From a virus: a DNA stretch of 44,863 nt. The notes under the pieces are model-generated. The model was given only the letters and a program-made list of their open reading frames with translations, was not told the DNA's origin and made no database searches. Positions 18,314 through 27,073 of the stretch are shown piece by piece (within the stretch, counting starts at the first letter, position 1; each line of letters opens with the position of its first letter). The stretch spans positions 1-44,863 of the IMG/VR virus record IMGVR_UViG_3300047547_000115. One strand, 5' to 3'. A program made the translations under genes and the position numbers.

Positions 18314-18314
18314 A

Positions 18315-18650
18315 TTAAGCAGCAGAAAAGTGTTTAGCTACATACTCCGTCGAAAAGACCTCATCAAAGGTTGTCGGCAGTTTTGGCGAAGAACCTGGAA
18401 AGAGTTTTTCCACCAAACCAATCTCGCCGTCAGGGTCTTTCATATTCACATACCGCTCTTTGAGATATTGAAGCAGTTCACGTGAATCCACCTCTTTATC
18501 GCCCTGCATGGTCATGTCACAAAGAGTCTCACCCTTGGACACAACTTCAAAACCATTCTTTAGCACCAAAGCCTCAGCGGGAGTGATTGAAGTCACCGGC
18601 ACTGTGCTTCCATATTCGTTTATGCGTAACATTCCACTTGCAGTTTCCAT
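18315..18650 (-). CDS. Hypothetical structural-region protein, 111 aa
   Basis: A small acidic protein with no membrane segment. The centre (TPAEALVLKNGFEVVSKGETLCDMTMQGDKEVDSRE) looks like a small alpha/beta domain and the C-terminus is helical. It sits between the signal-peptide protein and the adaptor, a usual place for head completion proteins. An inverted repeat lies just ahead of its ATG and may influence its translation. Confidence 0.65.
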   Translation of the reverse strand: METASGMLRINEYGSTVPVTSITPAEALVLKNGFEVVSKGETLCDMTMQGDKEVDSRELLQYLKERYVNMKDPDGEIGLVEKLFPGSSPKLPTTFDEVFSTEYVAKHFSAA

Positions 18651-18658
18651 AGTAAATA

Positions 18659-18689
18659 TGTTCCGTTACATTTAATCTGCGACGGAACA
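18659..18689 (-). promoter_or_regulatory. Inverted repeat ahead of the 111-residue gene
   Basis: Perfect 8-base arms (TGTTCCGT / ACGGAACA) with a 15-base loop, ending 8 bases before the ATG at 18650. The right arm contains the best GGAA ribosome-site candidate, so the hairpin could hide it. No T-run follows, so a terminator is unlikely. Confidence 0.45.
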
Positions 18690-18702
18690 AGCGCAGAATA
18701 GG

Positions 18703-19383
18703 TTAAGGAACGAATGAGTTATACGACACGTTGCATAACGTCAATGCTCCGGTTGAAACAGAATTTGTTCCAATAGCCACCGAATGCAGACGAATCAATC
18801 GGGTGCCAGAAACAAACACCGAAGGCAGGTTTGTGATAACCGTCACATAGTTCGTTGCTGTCGACGCAGGAGTGATGGTTACCGCAAAGGTGTTCAAAGA
18901 CAGATCGAAATTCACACCATCCGCGGAACGGACGAATGTAAGAGTCGATGTGTTGGTCATTGTCGAGTTTCCTTGGAAAAGGATGGACAAAGACGCGTTG
19001 GCATTAGCATTGCCGTTAGCGTCTGCCACATTACGAACCTCTGCTTGCCAAGGGCCAGCGTAGGTCGTGTTTGTAACAGAAACACCAGCGGAGGTGCCAG
19101 TGACATAATTGGTTGCATTCGGATACAACGCAACACCAAGCGTATTCGTCACGACGATGTTGGTTGTATATGCGTTTGTAGCATACCATGTAGTCGTATT
19201 TGTCGAAGCCGGCCAAAACGTAACCGAACCTGGATAATACGTATTGGTCGTGGTCGTCGTGACCGTAGTCACTGTCGAAGGCGCACCAAGAAAACTGGCG
19301 GTGTTAAAGTTAGCTGCCTTGCTCATGTCGGCTACGACGAAAGCAAGTAAGCTAAGTGCGATAGCAATAAGATACTTTTTCAT
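18703..19383 (-). CDS. Thr/Asn-rich protein with Sec signal peptide next to the capsid gene, 226 aa
   Basis: The start at 19383 is chosen because AAAAAGGA precedes it and it begins a clear signal peptide (MKKYLIAIALSLLAFVV, cleavage near residues 23-24, SKAA). The mature part is beta-rich with many Thr, Asn and Ser and no Cys pair. The slot just after the major capsid gene usually holds a head-decoration protein, but those are not exported. Either the signal-like helix is an anchor in the particle or the protein is secreted. One palindrome copy lies between the capsid stop and this ribosome site. Confidence 0.75.
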   Translation of the reverse strand: MKKYLIAIALSLLAFVVADMSKAANFNTASFLGAPSTVTTVTTTTTNTYYPGSVTFWPASTNTTTWYATNAYTTNIVVTNTLGVALYPNATNYVTGTSAGVSVTNTTYAGPWQAEVRNVADANGNANANASLSILFQGNSTMTNTSTLTFVRSADGVNFDLSLNTFAVTITPASTATNYVTVITNLPSVFVSGTRLIRLHSVAIGTNSVSTGALTLCNVSYNSFVP

Positions 19384-19403
19384 TTGTTTATCCTTTTTGG
19401 TTG

Positions 19404-19420
19404 TGCCCAAATTTTGGGCA
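19404..19420. repeat. Palindromic element copy 2
   Basis: TGCCCAAATTTTGGGCA followed by TGAC. It begins 5 bases after the major capsid stop and lies ahead of the signal-peptide gene's ribosome site. A possible 3'-end hairpin for the capsid message or an operator. Confidence 0.9.
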
Positions 19421-19424
19421 TGAC

Positions 19425-20465
19425 TTATGCGATAGAATACACCCCGGAGCAGTTCCGCTGGCGAGCACAAAGAGCACCAGTGTATGTCATTGAACGCATG
19501 TAAACGAGGTATTGATAAGGACGAACTGGTTCGCGGAGTTTATTCTCCTCGTCCTGCATTGGATACAACGTCAACTTGCTGTCGTCGAAGATGTAACACT
19601 TCTTGGACATACCCATGTCGTCCAATGTGGGGTCGTATGTAAACGTTCCCAGACCACGCAGAGAGATGTCGGCAATTCCCAGGTCGGTTTTTCCGTTATT
19701 TACAAAGCCTTCATAGGAATACAACCCTTTGCTTTGCAGTTCAGACTCCAACGCTTCGATAAACGCCGAGCCAGCCAAAGCGATATTCGGCTTACCACCG
19801 AAACGCTTCAATTGGCGGAGTTCTCCACGCAACGTCTTACTCAACGTCTGATTCTCCTCTGATGCAGTGATGTTTAATGAACTCCGATTCCGCCAAGCGG
19901 GATAAGTCACATTAGACAAACCACCAACCGTGCCCACAGTTGAATCATCAAACATGAGTGAACGCACCCCAGGAATCTGCTTCGCGTCCTGCGAACCATC
20001 GCCCCAGAGCATACTGTTCATCGAACGTGCCCACGATTCACCGAAGTCCTCCAGACGGTTCTGAAGAATCGAAGTCAAACGGGTCAACTCAACCTCTGAA
20101 TGTTCCGAAGTTTTCTGATTATCCGTCACCGTAATCCCGTCCTTCTTGAGTTCGGTTTCGGTGAGAATCAACCCAGCGTGCATTTCCTTCCAAGGATACG
20201 TACCACGAAGGGCATTCTGTGCTTGTGTAAACACCAACGCATCGTCCTCCGCGAATCCTTGAAAGAACCCAGACACACCAGACATGAAGTTAATCTGCAC
20301 TGGCAGAGAAACATTGTCCTTGCCTCCAGGGAACGTTTTTTTCTTCGCTTGCAGAATCCGCACAAGAGGTTTATCTTGCACAGTCTGTGCGAACACTTTA
20401 CCCCTCACATACATTGTCAACGCCATGCTGACAATATCGGAGGCCACTGTTAATCCAAGAGCCAT
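19425..20465 (-). CDS. Major capsid protein, 346 aa
   Basis: Shell protein of the icosahedral head. It follows portal and scaffold, has the expected length for an HK97-fold capsid protein of short-tailed phages, and shows the usual pattern: an N-terminal arm, an EDDALVFTQ segment, a long helix with NRLEDFGESWARSMNSMLWGDGS, and a C-terminal strand (PVRPYQYLVYMRSMTYTGALC). AGAAAGA precedes the ATG. A palindrome copy starts 5 bases after the stop. Confidence 0.88.
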   Translation of the reverse strand: MALGLTVASDIVSMALTMYVRGKVFAQTVQDKPLVRILQAKKKTFPGGKDNVSLPVQINFMSGVSGFFQGFAEDDALVFTQAQNALRGTYPWKEMHAGLILTETELKKDGITVTDNQKTSEHSEVELTRLTSILQNRLEDFGESWARSMNSMLWGDGSQDAKQIPGVRSLMFDDSTVGTVGGLSNVTYPAWRNRSSLNITASEENQTLSKTLRGELRQLKRFGGKPNIALAGSAFIEALESELQSKGLYSYEGFVNNGKTDLGIADISLRGLGTFTYDPTLDDMGMSKKCYIFDDSKLTLYPMQDEENKLREPVRPYQYLVYMRSMTYTGALCARQRNCSGVYSIA

Positions 20466-20474
20466 ATAATCTTT

Positions 20475-21482
20475 CTACCGATGTTTTGCAGCCACGGACT
20501 GGACCAAAGAGCTAAAATCTCCCCAGTCATCCAATGACTTTATCGGCTGTTTGAAGTTAGGTGAAGCACCATTTGAGCGAAGAACCTTCCGTTCGGGAAG
20601 CTTTGGAACTAGGACGTTTAACCGGGACTTGACATCCGCATAGGCTTTCTCAGCATTGGCTATGGCGGCGGACACTGTTCGCGGAACATTCTGCGTGTTC
20701 AGTGTCGTAAGGCGATCAACCAGCATGTCTTTGATCTTAACATAATCAGGATCAGCTTGCATTTTGTTCTGTTCCCAAGTGTTCAACGTAGACACCATTT
20801 GTTGGTGCATCTGTGCCTCGGTTTGTTGCTGATTAGAGGACAACTGTTGTTGTGTTACGTTGACTTGAGACCTTCTGGCGGAGAGTTCCTTTGCGGTCTC
20901 CGCATCAATCACTCCATCGTCTAACTTCTTTTGCAAGTCAGCAGGCAGCTTTGAACCAAGCCCGATGTCAATGGTTTCGATATAGGTATTCAACCTATCA
21001 CGTAACGCACGAACATCGGTTTTAGCCAAAGCCGACAGTTCCAAGGCGGTATTAAGGTCCTCGACCGAGATGTTGTTTTTTGCACAATACTGACTAATAT
21101 CTGACCCCAGTTTTGCTGGAGCTTCAAGTTCAGCTAGTTTTGTCTTAACCTCATCCCGTTCTTTGATTACTTCTTTCCACCGTGGATGTTCATGGAATGG
21201 CGGAAGGTCTGATTTTGTTTCCTTACCTTCGTCGGTTTCGGTCTTTTCCTCAGACGGGACTTCTGACTCCTCCTTTGCTTCGGTAGAAGGAACCTCAGTC
21301 TCGTCGTTCTTTTTGTCAGCGGGCGATGCTGACGTAGAAGACTGCACAGCTTTCGCTATACACTCCGCTATTGTATCGCCTGATGGGGTGGACGAAGCCT
21401 CAGTTACGTCCGGTTTTGCTACGGTTGACGAGTCCGTGGCGGGAGCTTTATCGTCGAGATTAGTTGTTGATTCCTTGTCCAT
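20475..21482 (-). CDS. Capsid scaffolding protein, 335 aa
   Basis: Directly between portal and major capsid genes. The first ~95 residues are acidic, Ser/Thr/Glu-rich and probably disordered; the middle is coiled-coil (RDEVKTKLAELEA and a Gln-rich stretch); the C-terminus is basic (PKLPERKVLRSN). This is the normal build of a scaffolding protein that directs head assembly and leaves before packaging. No protease domain seen. Confidence 0.85.
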   Translation of the reverse strand: MDKESTTNLDDKAPATDSSTVAKPDVTEASSTPSGDTIAECIAKAVQSSTSASPADKKNDETEVPSTEAKEESEVPSEEKTETDEGKETKSDLPPFHEHPRWKEVIKERDEVKTKLAELEAPAKLGSDISQYCAKNNISVEDLNTALELSALAKTDVRALRDRLNTYIETIDIGLGSKLPADLQKKLDDGVIDAETAKELSARRSQVNVTQQQLSSNQQQTEAQMHQQMVSTLNTWEQNKMQADPDYVKIKDMLVDRLTTLNTQNVPRTVSAAIANAEKAYADVKSRLNVLVPKLPERKVLRSNGASPNFKQPIKSLDDWGDFSSLVQSVAAKHR

Positions 21483-21483
21483 A

Positions 21484-23595
21484 CTATGCTGCTTGTTGTT
21501 GTCTCAAGGCACCTTGAGGGGTTGGATGTGGCGGAGAAAGATGTTGTGATGGCATTTGACCATTCATGGTCGGGGCAGAAGCTTGACCTTGTGCGGGAGG
21601 ACGCATGGAGGGTTGAGCTTGCGCTTGTGGTTGCATTGCCATTGGTTGGGGCGTACCCAACGGGAAAGCTTCATCTGGGTCCAAACGATCATCCAATCTT
21701 TTAATGGTTTCACGCAAAATGAAATTCGGATTAGCACCAGCGGCAATCAATGTCGGCGCAAGCATTTGAAAGTTCGCGATTTCCAATGCACGATTGGGGC
21801 GACCGGAAGATGAGGCGACAATGTCGAGGTAAAGGTAGTTCAGATAGTCCTCTTTATCCAACTCAGGCCATACAGCACCAGGACCGGCAATACGTATCAC
21901 TTCTGGTTTCTGCATTTCACGTATCAAAATCTCTCCGCCCGCTTGTGCCATTTGACTTAAAAGGTCATCCAGATCATCCACATTGGACGAAGCGGTGACA
22001 ATCCTGGACTGCTCATTGATCGTGGCGGCTGTAGCAGTGGCTTTGTTTGATGCAGCTTGTGGACCTTCCTCTGTCCCTAGCGACAGAAACATATCCTGTG
22101 TCTGTGGTCCAACATCATACGCCATTGGGTCAATTGGCGCAGGACGCATGACAGCGACTACATCATTGATGTTAGTGCCAGGAGGGATGCCCTGTAACTC
22201 CAGCAAACGGTTTGGCTGAGTGGACTCAAGCAAGGATTTATCGTCCTCGGTGAGGAAACCTTTACCGGCTATGTATCGTGGAGCGTTAGCTTTACGTTGT
22301 TCGCGAAGTGCTTCACGGCTGCGGTTCCACTCTTTCTGTGCATGACGGATGAGTCGAACGTCTGACGGAGGAAACACCGTGGCTTTGTTGCCAGATTCGA
22401 CTTCTATGTCGTTAAACGTGAGGGCAAATACCGGCCAGAAACAGTTGATCTGCGGTGCGACAGGTTCTGGCGGTTTGATATAACCTTTATAACCATCAAG
22501 AATAAAAAACGTAGCACCAAGAGACTTGTCAAACACCTCGAAAAGACAGACCCGTTTTTTGGTTGCCTCTGACGCTGGGTCGTCTACCGACAAGGGCATT
22601 CTGGCTTCGGTGTCATCGTATTCGCCACTGGGATAGTATTGCACCAATTCATTCGTATCATCCAGGTCGAGATTGAAAAAAGCATTCACTTCTTCCACGG
22701 TCATCAAATGCTGTTGGGCGATCCATTTTGCACCGACAAAGCCTTTCAAACACGAGCAGGATATGTCGGGGATGATACTTGACGCAGAGGGGAAGTCAAA
22801 GATCAGACGGGTTTGCACTTTCTGCAACTCACCATTTTGCAACGTAGCGGCGATGTTGTTTGACAACATTTTCAAATCTTCCATCTCCGGGTCGGTGTCT
22901 TGTATCTCACCATCATGGACACGGGCGACAATACGTTTGGCGGATTTAAGTTGATCCAGCATATCTCCGCCAACCTCTTGCGAGGACAAAGGAGCGTTTC
23001 CACCACGAGAAAAATTAACCCGAACATACCCCACTCCGCAAGTAACCACTCTCCGAACAAGCTGCTTCATTTGCAGTTTGAACATGAGTTGTTGGTTGTC
23101 ACACTGCCATTTGTAGATAATCTCCAGGGTGCGGCCGATTTTATCCACCATATCCCGATGGGCACGTCCCTGGGCGTAGTCGGTTAAAAGGGCGGTCGCC
23201 GCGAGCTTGACATCAGGGCCCATACCGGGGTCAGCGAGAACCTCTTGAGCGTGAAGCAATGACTCTTGGCGACCATCCCAAATTTGAAAATCCTCACGAC
23301 GGCGGCGTTTGGCAATCGCTTTTGGGTCGCGGGCGTATAGGTGTGATACCTTTTGGTTCACCGAACGAAGGACGAGGTTGACAACATACCGCTGGGACTC
23401 AATAGCTTCCTGTCCTTCCCATTGGATTCCAGCAGCGAAGTTCATGTCATCCCTCATACGTTCGTAGTCTTTCTTCCAATGACTACGGGCGTCACGAATA
23501 CGTTTGGTCCAACGCTTTACCTCCGCCTGAACTGATTCAGGGATTTCGTCAGTAACGGCGGTGTTGCTCGGCAGTATGTTGGTTGAATCGTCCAT
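21484..23595 (-). CDS. Portal protein, 703 aa
   Basis: The large size, the N-terminal WKKDYERMRDDMNFAAGIQW and RYVVNLVLRSVNQKVSHLYARDPKA segments, and the position between terminase and scaffold identify a P22-type portal: a dodecameric ring at one vertex through which DNA enters. The C-terminal ~80 residues are Gln/Pro/Met-rich, as in the barrel extension or a flexible tail. It shares one base with the large terminase stop. Confidence 0.9.
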   Translation of the reverse strand: MDDSTNILPSNTAVTDEIPESVQAEVKRWTKRIRDARSHWKKDYERMRDDMNFAAGIQWEGQEAIESQRYVVNLVLRSVNQKVSHLYARDPKAIAKRRRREDFQIWDGRQESLLHAQEVLADPGMGPDVKLAATALLTDYAQGRAHRDMVDKIGRTLEIIYKWQCDNQQLMFKLQMKQLVRRVVTCGVGYVRVNFSRGGNAPLSSQEVGGDMLDQLKSAKRIVARVHDGEIQDTDPEMEDLKMLSNNIAATLQNGELQKVQTRLIFDFPSASSIIPDISCSCLKGFVGAKWIAQQHLMTVEEVNAFFNLDLDDTNELVQYYPSGEYDDTEARMPLSVDDPASEATKKRVCLFEVFDKSLGATFFILDGYKGYIKPPEPVAPQINCFWPVFALTFNDIEVESGNKATVFPPSDVRLIRHAQKEWNRSREALREQRKANAPRYIAGKGFLTEDDKSLLESTQPNRLLELQGIPPGTNINDVVAVMRPAPIDPMAYDVGPQTQDMFLSLGTEEGPQAASNKATATAATINEQSRIVTASSNVDDLDDLLSQMAQAGGEILIREMQKPEVIRIAGPGAVWPELDKEDYLNYLYLDIVASSSGRPNRALEIANFQMLAPTLIAAGANPNFILRETIKRLDDRLDPDEAFPLGTPQPMAMQPQAQAQPSMRPPAQGQASAPTMNGQMPSQHLSPPHPTPQGALRQQQAA

Positions 23596-25082
23596 TACAA
23601 ATCAGCAAGTTGCATTTCACGACTAAAGCGAGAACGCTTGTCGTGTTGTTTTAACCAACGGAGTGTGAGATCACCAAGAGTGAAGGGCTGGAAGGTCTTT
23701 TGCACTTGTTGCTTGTTGGCGGAAATCATTGTGTCCAAACCCATACCGAGATGTGCTAAAGCGTCAACAAAGTCGTCATGCTTGCCGGAGTCAAATGCAA
23801 GCATTTCAGCCAACGCGGAAGGGAACCAATGAGCAAAGGTGGGCCAGCGGACCATTCCGCATTTCATTCGTGCGCGGATGGACTGAGCACGGGTCCGTTT
23901 ATCCCTTGCGGGGGTTACCTCTTCGACATAGGTATAAACCTGTTCCTCACGCATACGTTTGGTGAGAAACGGACCTATCGACTTCGATATATGGCCTTTC
24001 TCTGCCCACCAGACCTGAGGCCGTCTACGTTTCATCATGGCTAACATTGCTTCGATAGAGTCATCAGTAGCGGCTTGTTTCCAAAAAATGTCAGGTAGAA
24101 TCCATAGGACACCGTTCTCATCCACACCGCCAGGAAGATGACAGGTAAAGTCAGCCTTCTGGTCCAATGACACAGCAAAGTCAGACGCGACATAGTGGAT
24201 AAGGTCGTGTGGAAGTTCTTCAGGACGATAAGCGGCGGATTCAATCCAGTCTTTCTTGAAGAAATCACCGTCCTCAGGATGAGGGTCTTGGTCATACAAC
24301 CCAGCACGATTTGGGTGGTGGCGGATGGTTTCCGCCATGTCCTCGGTGAACCACTCCGGCCAAAGACGTTCGCCGGGGAGACGTCCAAGCGGGTCGTCAG
24401 CCTGAGCGAAGAAGGGGATTTTTATAACCTTCCACTTCTCTGGCTGGGTCGCCATAAGCCAGCCCGCGAGGTCATCCTCATGCCGGCGGTTACAGATAAG
24501 TATTTGTGACGCACCGGGTTTAAGCCGCGGCCAGAAGTCGTTGAGATACCAATCTTTTACCTTCTCGCGGTAGAGGTCTGAATACGCGTCCTCTTCGGTC
24601 CCGATTGGGTCGTCAATCAGGCCCAAATCTGCACGATGTCCGGCAATACCAGCATTCACACCCGCGCAGAAGAAACGGCCGCCGTTGGTAGTCTCCCACT
24701 CTCCAGCGGAACGACTGTCAGCACAGAGGTTGTAACCCAGCTCCTTGTGCTTCATCTGGATGAGGTTACGGGCCTTACGGCTGAATGACTCAATGAGCGT
24801 GTATGAGTAAGAACAGGCAAGAACCGTTGACCCTGGGCGGCGGCCAAGAAAATGCGGCGGGAATAGCAAAGAAGTATAGGTTGATTTAGCTGACCCTGGT
24901 GGTAGCATGATAAGAAGATTGCGTTGCGCACCTTCTTCAATAGCGGTTAGCTCGGTCAGTATCAACCTATGATGAGTGGCTGGTTCAAACCCGCAAGCTC
25001 TTGCCCAGGCGACGAGATCGTGACGTATCTCGCGGCGTTCCGCTAACTTCTTTGCGGCTTCGATGGTTAGTGGTTCGGGCAT
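23595..25082 (-). CDS. terL: Terminase large subunit
   Basis: DNA-packaging motor. The ATPase part has Walker A LPPGSAKST (residues 60-68 from the ATG at 25082) and a Walker B-like LGLIDDP (~153-159). The C-terminal RNase-H-type nuclease has the conserved Asp of ASDFAVS (~D301) and the HDDFVDA segment (~435-441). The frame is open to a GTG at 25100; the ATG is preferred, but neither has a clear ribosome site. Packaging mode cannot be read directly; an apparent circular map is compatible with headful cutting. Confidence 0.95.
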   Translation of the reverse strand: MPEPLTIEAAKKLAERREIRHDLVAWARACGFEPATHHRLILTELTAIEEGAQRNLLIMLPPGSAKSTYTSLLFPPHFLGRRPGSTVLACSYSYTLIESFSRKARNLIQMKHKELGYNLCADSRSAGEWETTNGGRFFCAGVNAGIAGHRADLGLIDDPIGTEEDAYSDLYREKVKDWYLNDFWPRLKPGASQILICNRRHEDDLAGWLMATQPEKWKVIKIPFFAQADDPLGRLPGERLWPEWFTEDMAETIRHHPNRAGLYDQDPHPEDGDFFKKDWIESAAYRPEELPHDLIHYVASDFAVSLDQKADFTCHLPGGVDENGVLWILPDIFWKQAATDDSIEAMLAMMKRRRPQVWWAEKGHISKSIGPFLTKRMREEQVYTYVEEVTPARDKRTRAQSIRARMKCGMVRWPTFAHWFPSALAEMLAFDSGKHDDFVDALAHLGMGLDTMISANKQQVQKTFQPFTLGDLTLRWLKQHDKRSRFSREMQLADL

Positions 25083-25120
25083 ACGATGCGATGGAAGCAC
25101 TTCTGCGGCTATGCCGCCTG

Positions 25121-25669
25121 TTAGTTCCTTGCCTTTCCGTTATCCGCGATGATGGTTGCCAGTTCTTCGTCCGTAAGTTTGTCCAATTCAACCTTGGATG
25201 TATGTGTAATGGGCTGGTTGGGCTTACCGTAGACACGGTCCAGGAGGTCGCAAGCGGCTTTCCGCTGGGTCTCAGGCTGGCATTCTTCTTTGTCGCGAAT
25301 CTCGATCAACTTAAACACGCTGTCCAACGCAGCGGACTGAAGGACTTCGCGGACAGTGTCTCGTCCGGCTTTACGTATTTCCTCCACGATGAGTTGCCTC
25401 GCCCAGGGTTGGCGGCAGATTGCCGCTATCGCGGCGGGGGAGAAACCTAGCTGGTCGCTAATCTCTTTATGTGACATGCCTGACGCCGCCATGAATGCAA
25501 TGGCGCGTTGATGCGGGCGTTCTTTCTTGTTTCGATAATAAGGCGGAGTATGCCCGCCAACCAAATCCCTATCAGCCATTGGGATGGTATCGCCCATATT
25601 TTGGGCATGACCCTTTGGGGTTGTTTCCCGCTTGGTCAAACTATCAACAAACTCTAATACGTTGTCCAT
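25121..25669 (-). CDS. Probable terminase small subunit, 182 aa
   Basis: An N-terminal variable part, then a helix-turn-helix at residues 64-84 (GMSHKEISDQLGFSPAAIAAI), a long helical oligomerisation region, and a short C-terminal tail. Layout and position ahead of the large terminase fit a small terminase that recognises the packaging site. Residues 20-26 (GHAQNMG) are encoded by a copy of the palindromic repeat. First gene of the late unit; its ATG has only a weak AAGAGA site. Confidence 0.7.
   Translation of the reverse strand: MDNVLEFVDSLTKRETTPKGHAQNMGDTIPMADRDLVGGHTPPYYRNKKERPHQRAIAFMAASGMSHKEISDQLGFSPAAIAAICRQPWARQLIVEEIRKAGRDTVREVLQSAALDSVFKLIEIRDKEECQPETQRKAACDLLDRVYGKPNQPITHTSKVELDKLTDEELATIIADNGKARN
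25591..25607. repeat. Palindromic element copy 3 (imperfect, coding)
   Basis: CGCCCATATTTTGGGCA followed by TGACC. It is inside the small-terminase gene near its 5' end, encoding GHAQNMG. Inner arms keep GCCCA / TGGGC. Confidence 0.8.
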
Positions 25670-26323
25670 AGTCTCTTGTCTGTATGTACACCGCCAAGGG
25701 CACGAAAGGATTCAACGGCTGGCGGCGAATCAATTCTTGATCGCACTCGGGCATGGCGGAAAGAACTACTTCCCTTACCTCTCTCTTCTTTTCTCTCTCG
25801 CGCAAATAATCCATATCGCCCATACCTAAGCCTCGCCCTCTTTGGGCGAATTTGCAACATATATTATCTTCTTCTCTGCTCCGCGCTTGAGGGCTTAACC
25901 TGAGCGAAGTTTCCCGTTTGGGGCGGTTTGGTGGAGGGGGGTCCCATCATATATGCACGAGAACGCAGCGAGGGGTGGGCCGGGGGACGGCATTAGACGT
26001 GCTCGTGTGCGTTGTGGACAAGGAAGCCTGCCAGCCTGGAATCTCGATTAAGCCGATAGGGATGGGAGAGAAGGCAAGAATTGCCGACTCAAAACGGGAC
26101 AGCCCCTGCCTAGAAATTGGAAAGGGGAGAGAAGTGTTTGCAAGGCAATGGCTTAGGGGAGAAAAGGAGCAGGGAAGCAGAAAAGCGTGTCCAAAAATAG
26201 GACACCGAGGCCAGCCAGCCAAGGCGGGAAGAGGTTGGCATGGCATTTGCTTTGCGAAGAGGCAGAGCGGAGAAGCATCCGCTTCATCAGCCCCGGATTG
26301 CAGGGGAAAGAAAGGTCATATAT
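25670..26323. promoter_or_regulatory. Divergent control region between late and early units
   Basis: About 650 bases separate the minus-strand terminase genes from the first convincing plus-strand gene, so divergent promoters are expected here. It is purine-rich on the plus strand and has G-runs (25920-25985). A small hairpin TCGCCC / GGGCGA lies at 25833-25849. Weak AT-rich -10-like sites (GATAAT on the minus strand near 25867) have no good -35. Open frames over it look like chance. No RNA gene recognised. Confidence 0.5.
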
Positions 26324-26644
26324 ATGGTTTACAAAAAAGAATCATGGATTGCCTCTTATAAAAAAGCGGTAACAGATACGGCCCAAAAGCCGTCAAGCGG
26401 GATGGTTTGCGCCTTGGCGACATTGCGGGTCATCCGCGATGGCATTTGCGATGATATTGGGCAGAGCGATGAGCAGAGCAAATTATTCTGCGAAGATGTC
26501 CGCGCCAGCATGAACGAACTCATTAAGCAAATCACAAAGGGCGAGACCGTGCATGGTTTCGCCAGCAATGCGAGCGCGGCAGCGAAAGCGGCGGGATTTG
26601 CCGGAGAAGCATCCGCGCTGGAGCAGGCTGGGCTGGATGCCTAG
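26324..26644 (+). CDS. Small early protein, 106 aa
   Basis: The start at ATG 26324 is preferred over the in-frame ATG at 26240 because AGGGGAAAGAAAGG lies just upstream. The protein is soluble and helical (CALATLRVIRDGICDDIGQSDEQSKLFCEDVRASMNELIKQI) with an Ala/Gly-rich C-terminus. No recognised family. First gene of the plus-strand unit that looks real; it ends in an 8-base overlap with the next frame. Confidence 0.6.
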   Translation: MVYKKESWIASYKKAVTDTAQKPSSGMVCALATLRVIRDGICDDIGQSDEQSKLFCEDVRASMNELIKQITKGETVHGFASNASAAAKAAGFAGEASALEQAGLDA

Positions 26645-26849
26645 AGCGTCCCTAGAACACGGCCTGCCAGAATGCCAATGGCTGGCCTTTTCTGTGGATT
26701 CCAAACTAACAAACAAACAAACAGTCAGATTGCTCATCCGCGCATTTTGGCAAGGATATAGGCATCGCGACAAATATGCACAGGACGTTTTTTGGACGGA
26801 ATTGCGCCAAATGCTCCGCAGAGCAGGCTTTAGGAAGGGCAAAGCATGA
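26637..26849 (+). CDS. Small basic protein, 70 aa
   Basis: The ATG at 26637 lies inside the stop region of the previous gene (ATGCCTAG), a coupling geometry. The frame extends 84 bases further upstream but that part lies over the previous gene. The protein is basic and helical (LTNKQTVRLLIRAFWQGYRHRDKYAQDVFWTELRQMLRRAGF). No recognised family. A short DNA-binding or inhibitor protein is possible. Confidence 0.5.
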   Translation: MPRASLEHGLPECQWLAFSVDSKLTNKQTVRLLIRAFWQGYRHRDKYAQDVFWTELRQMLRRAGFRKGKA

Positions 26850-27073
26850 AAAGGGCCATGGCGAGCCTAAGGCCTTGCGGCAATGCGGCTTGGGCGGATT
26901 CTGGCCCTATGGCGAGGCCTTGGGCGGGGGAGCGGCGCATATATGGTACGTACATGGCCCTTGCCATGAGGCCAATGCGTGCGTGCGTGCGTGCGTGGAT
27001 GATATTTACAGCCCCCCCTGCCATAGGCCATATATTATTTGAGCAGCATACCTGTTATAAACCAGCTAAATAG
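26846..27073 (+). CDS. Doubtful small reading frame, 75 aa
   Basis: It begins at an ATGA overlap with the 70-residue gene, but the frame runs through the TGCG microsatellite (encoding RACVRAW) and its composition (Met, Ala, Arg, Pro-rich, no clear fold) looks non-coding. No recognised family. If it is not translated, 26850-27264 is a 415-base non-coding stretch. Confidence 0.2.
   Translation: MKRAMASLRPCGNAAWADSGPMARPWAGERRIYGTYMALAMRPMRACVRAWMIFTAPPAIGHILFEQHTCYKPAK
26976..26997. repeat. TGCG microsatellite
   Basis: Five TGCG units plus TG. It is the inverted partner of the CGCA tract at 27179-27200: about 20 bases can pair across a ~180-base interval. Confidence 0.85.

Noticed and set aside
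23274-23292. Possible further palindrome copy (CCCAAATTTG) in the portal gene
   Set aside because: The right arm does not contain GGGC and the central base is missing; likely chance.
25833-25849. TCGCCC-TCTTT-GGGCGA hairpin as an eighth palindrome copy
   Set aside because: The spacing and inner bases differ from the family. It was noted only as a small hairpin in the control region.
25654-25860. Minus-strand frame of 68 residues ahead of the small terminase
   Set aside because: Overlaps the terminase start and has Arg-rich chance-like composition; no ribosome site.
25850-25905. Sigma-70-type late promoter on the minus strand (GATAAT with TCAAGC)
   Set aside because: The -35 match is poor. 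Kept only as a remark within the control region.
25947-26246. Minus-strand open frame of 99 residues in the control region
   Set aside because: Pro/Ser/Leu-rich, no ribosome site, antisense to another unsupported frame. GC-rich DNA gives such frames by chance.
25918-26361. Plus-strand open frame of 147 residues
   Set aside because: It needs a TTG start, has Gly/Arg/Ser/Cys-rich composition without a fold pattern, and overlaps the better-supported gene at 26324.
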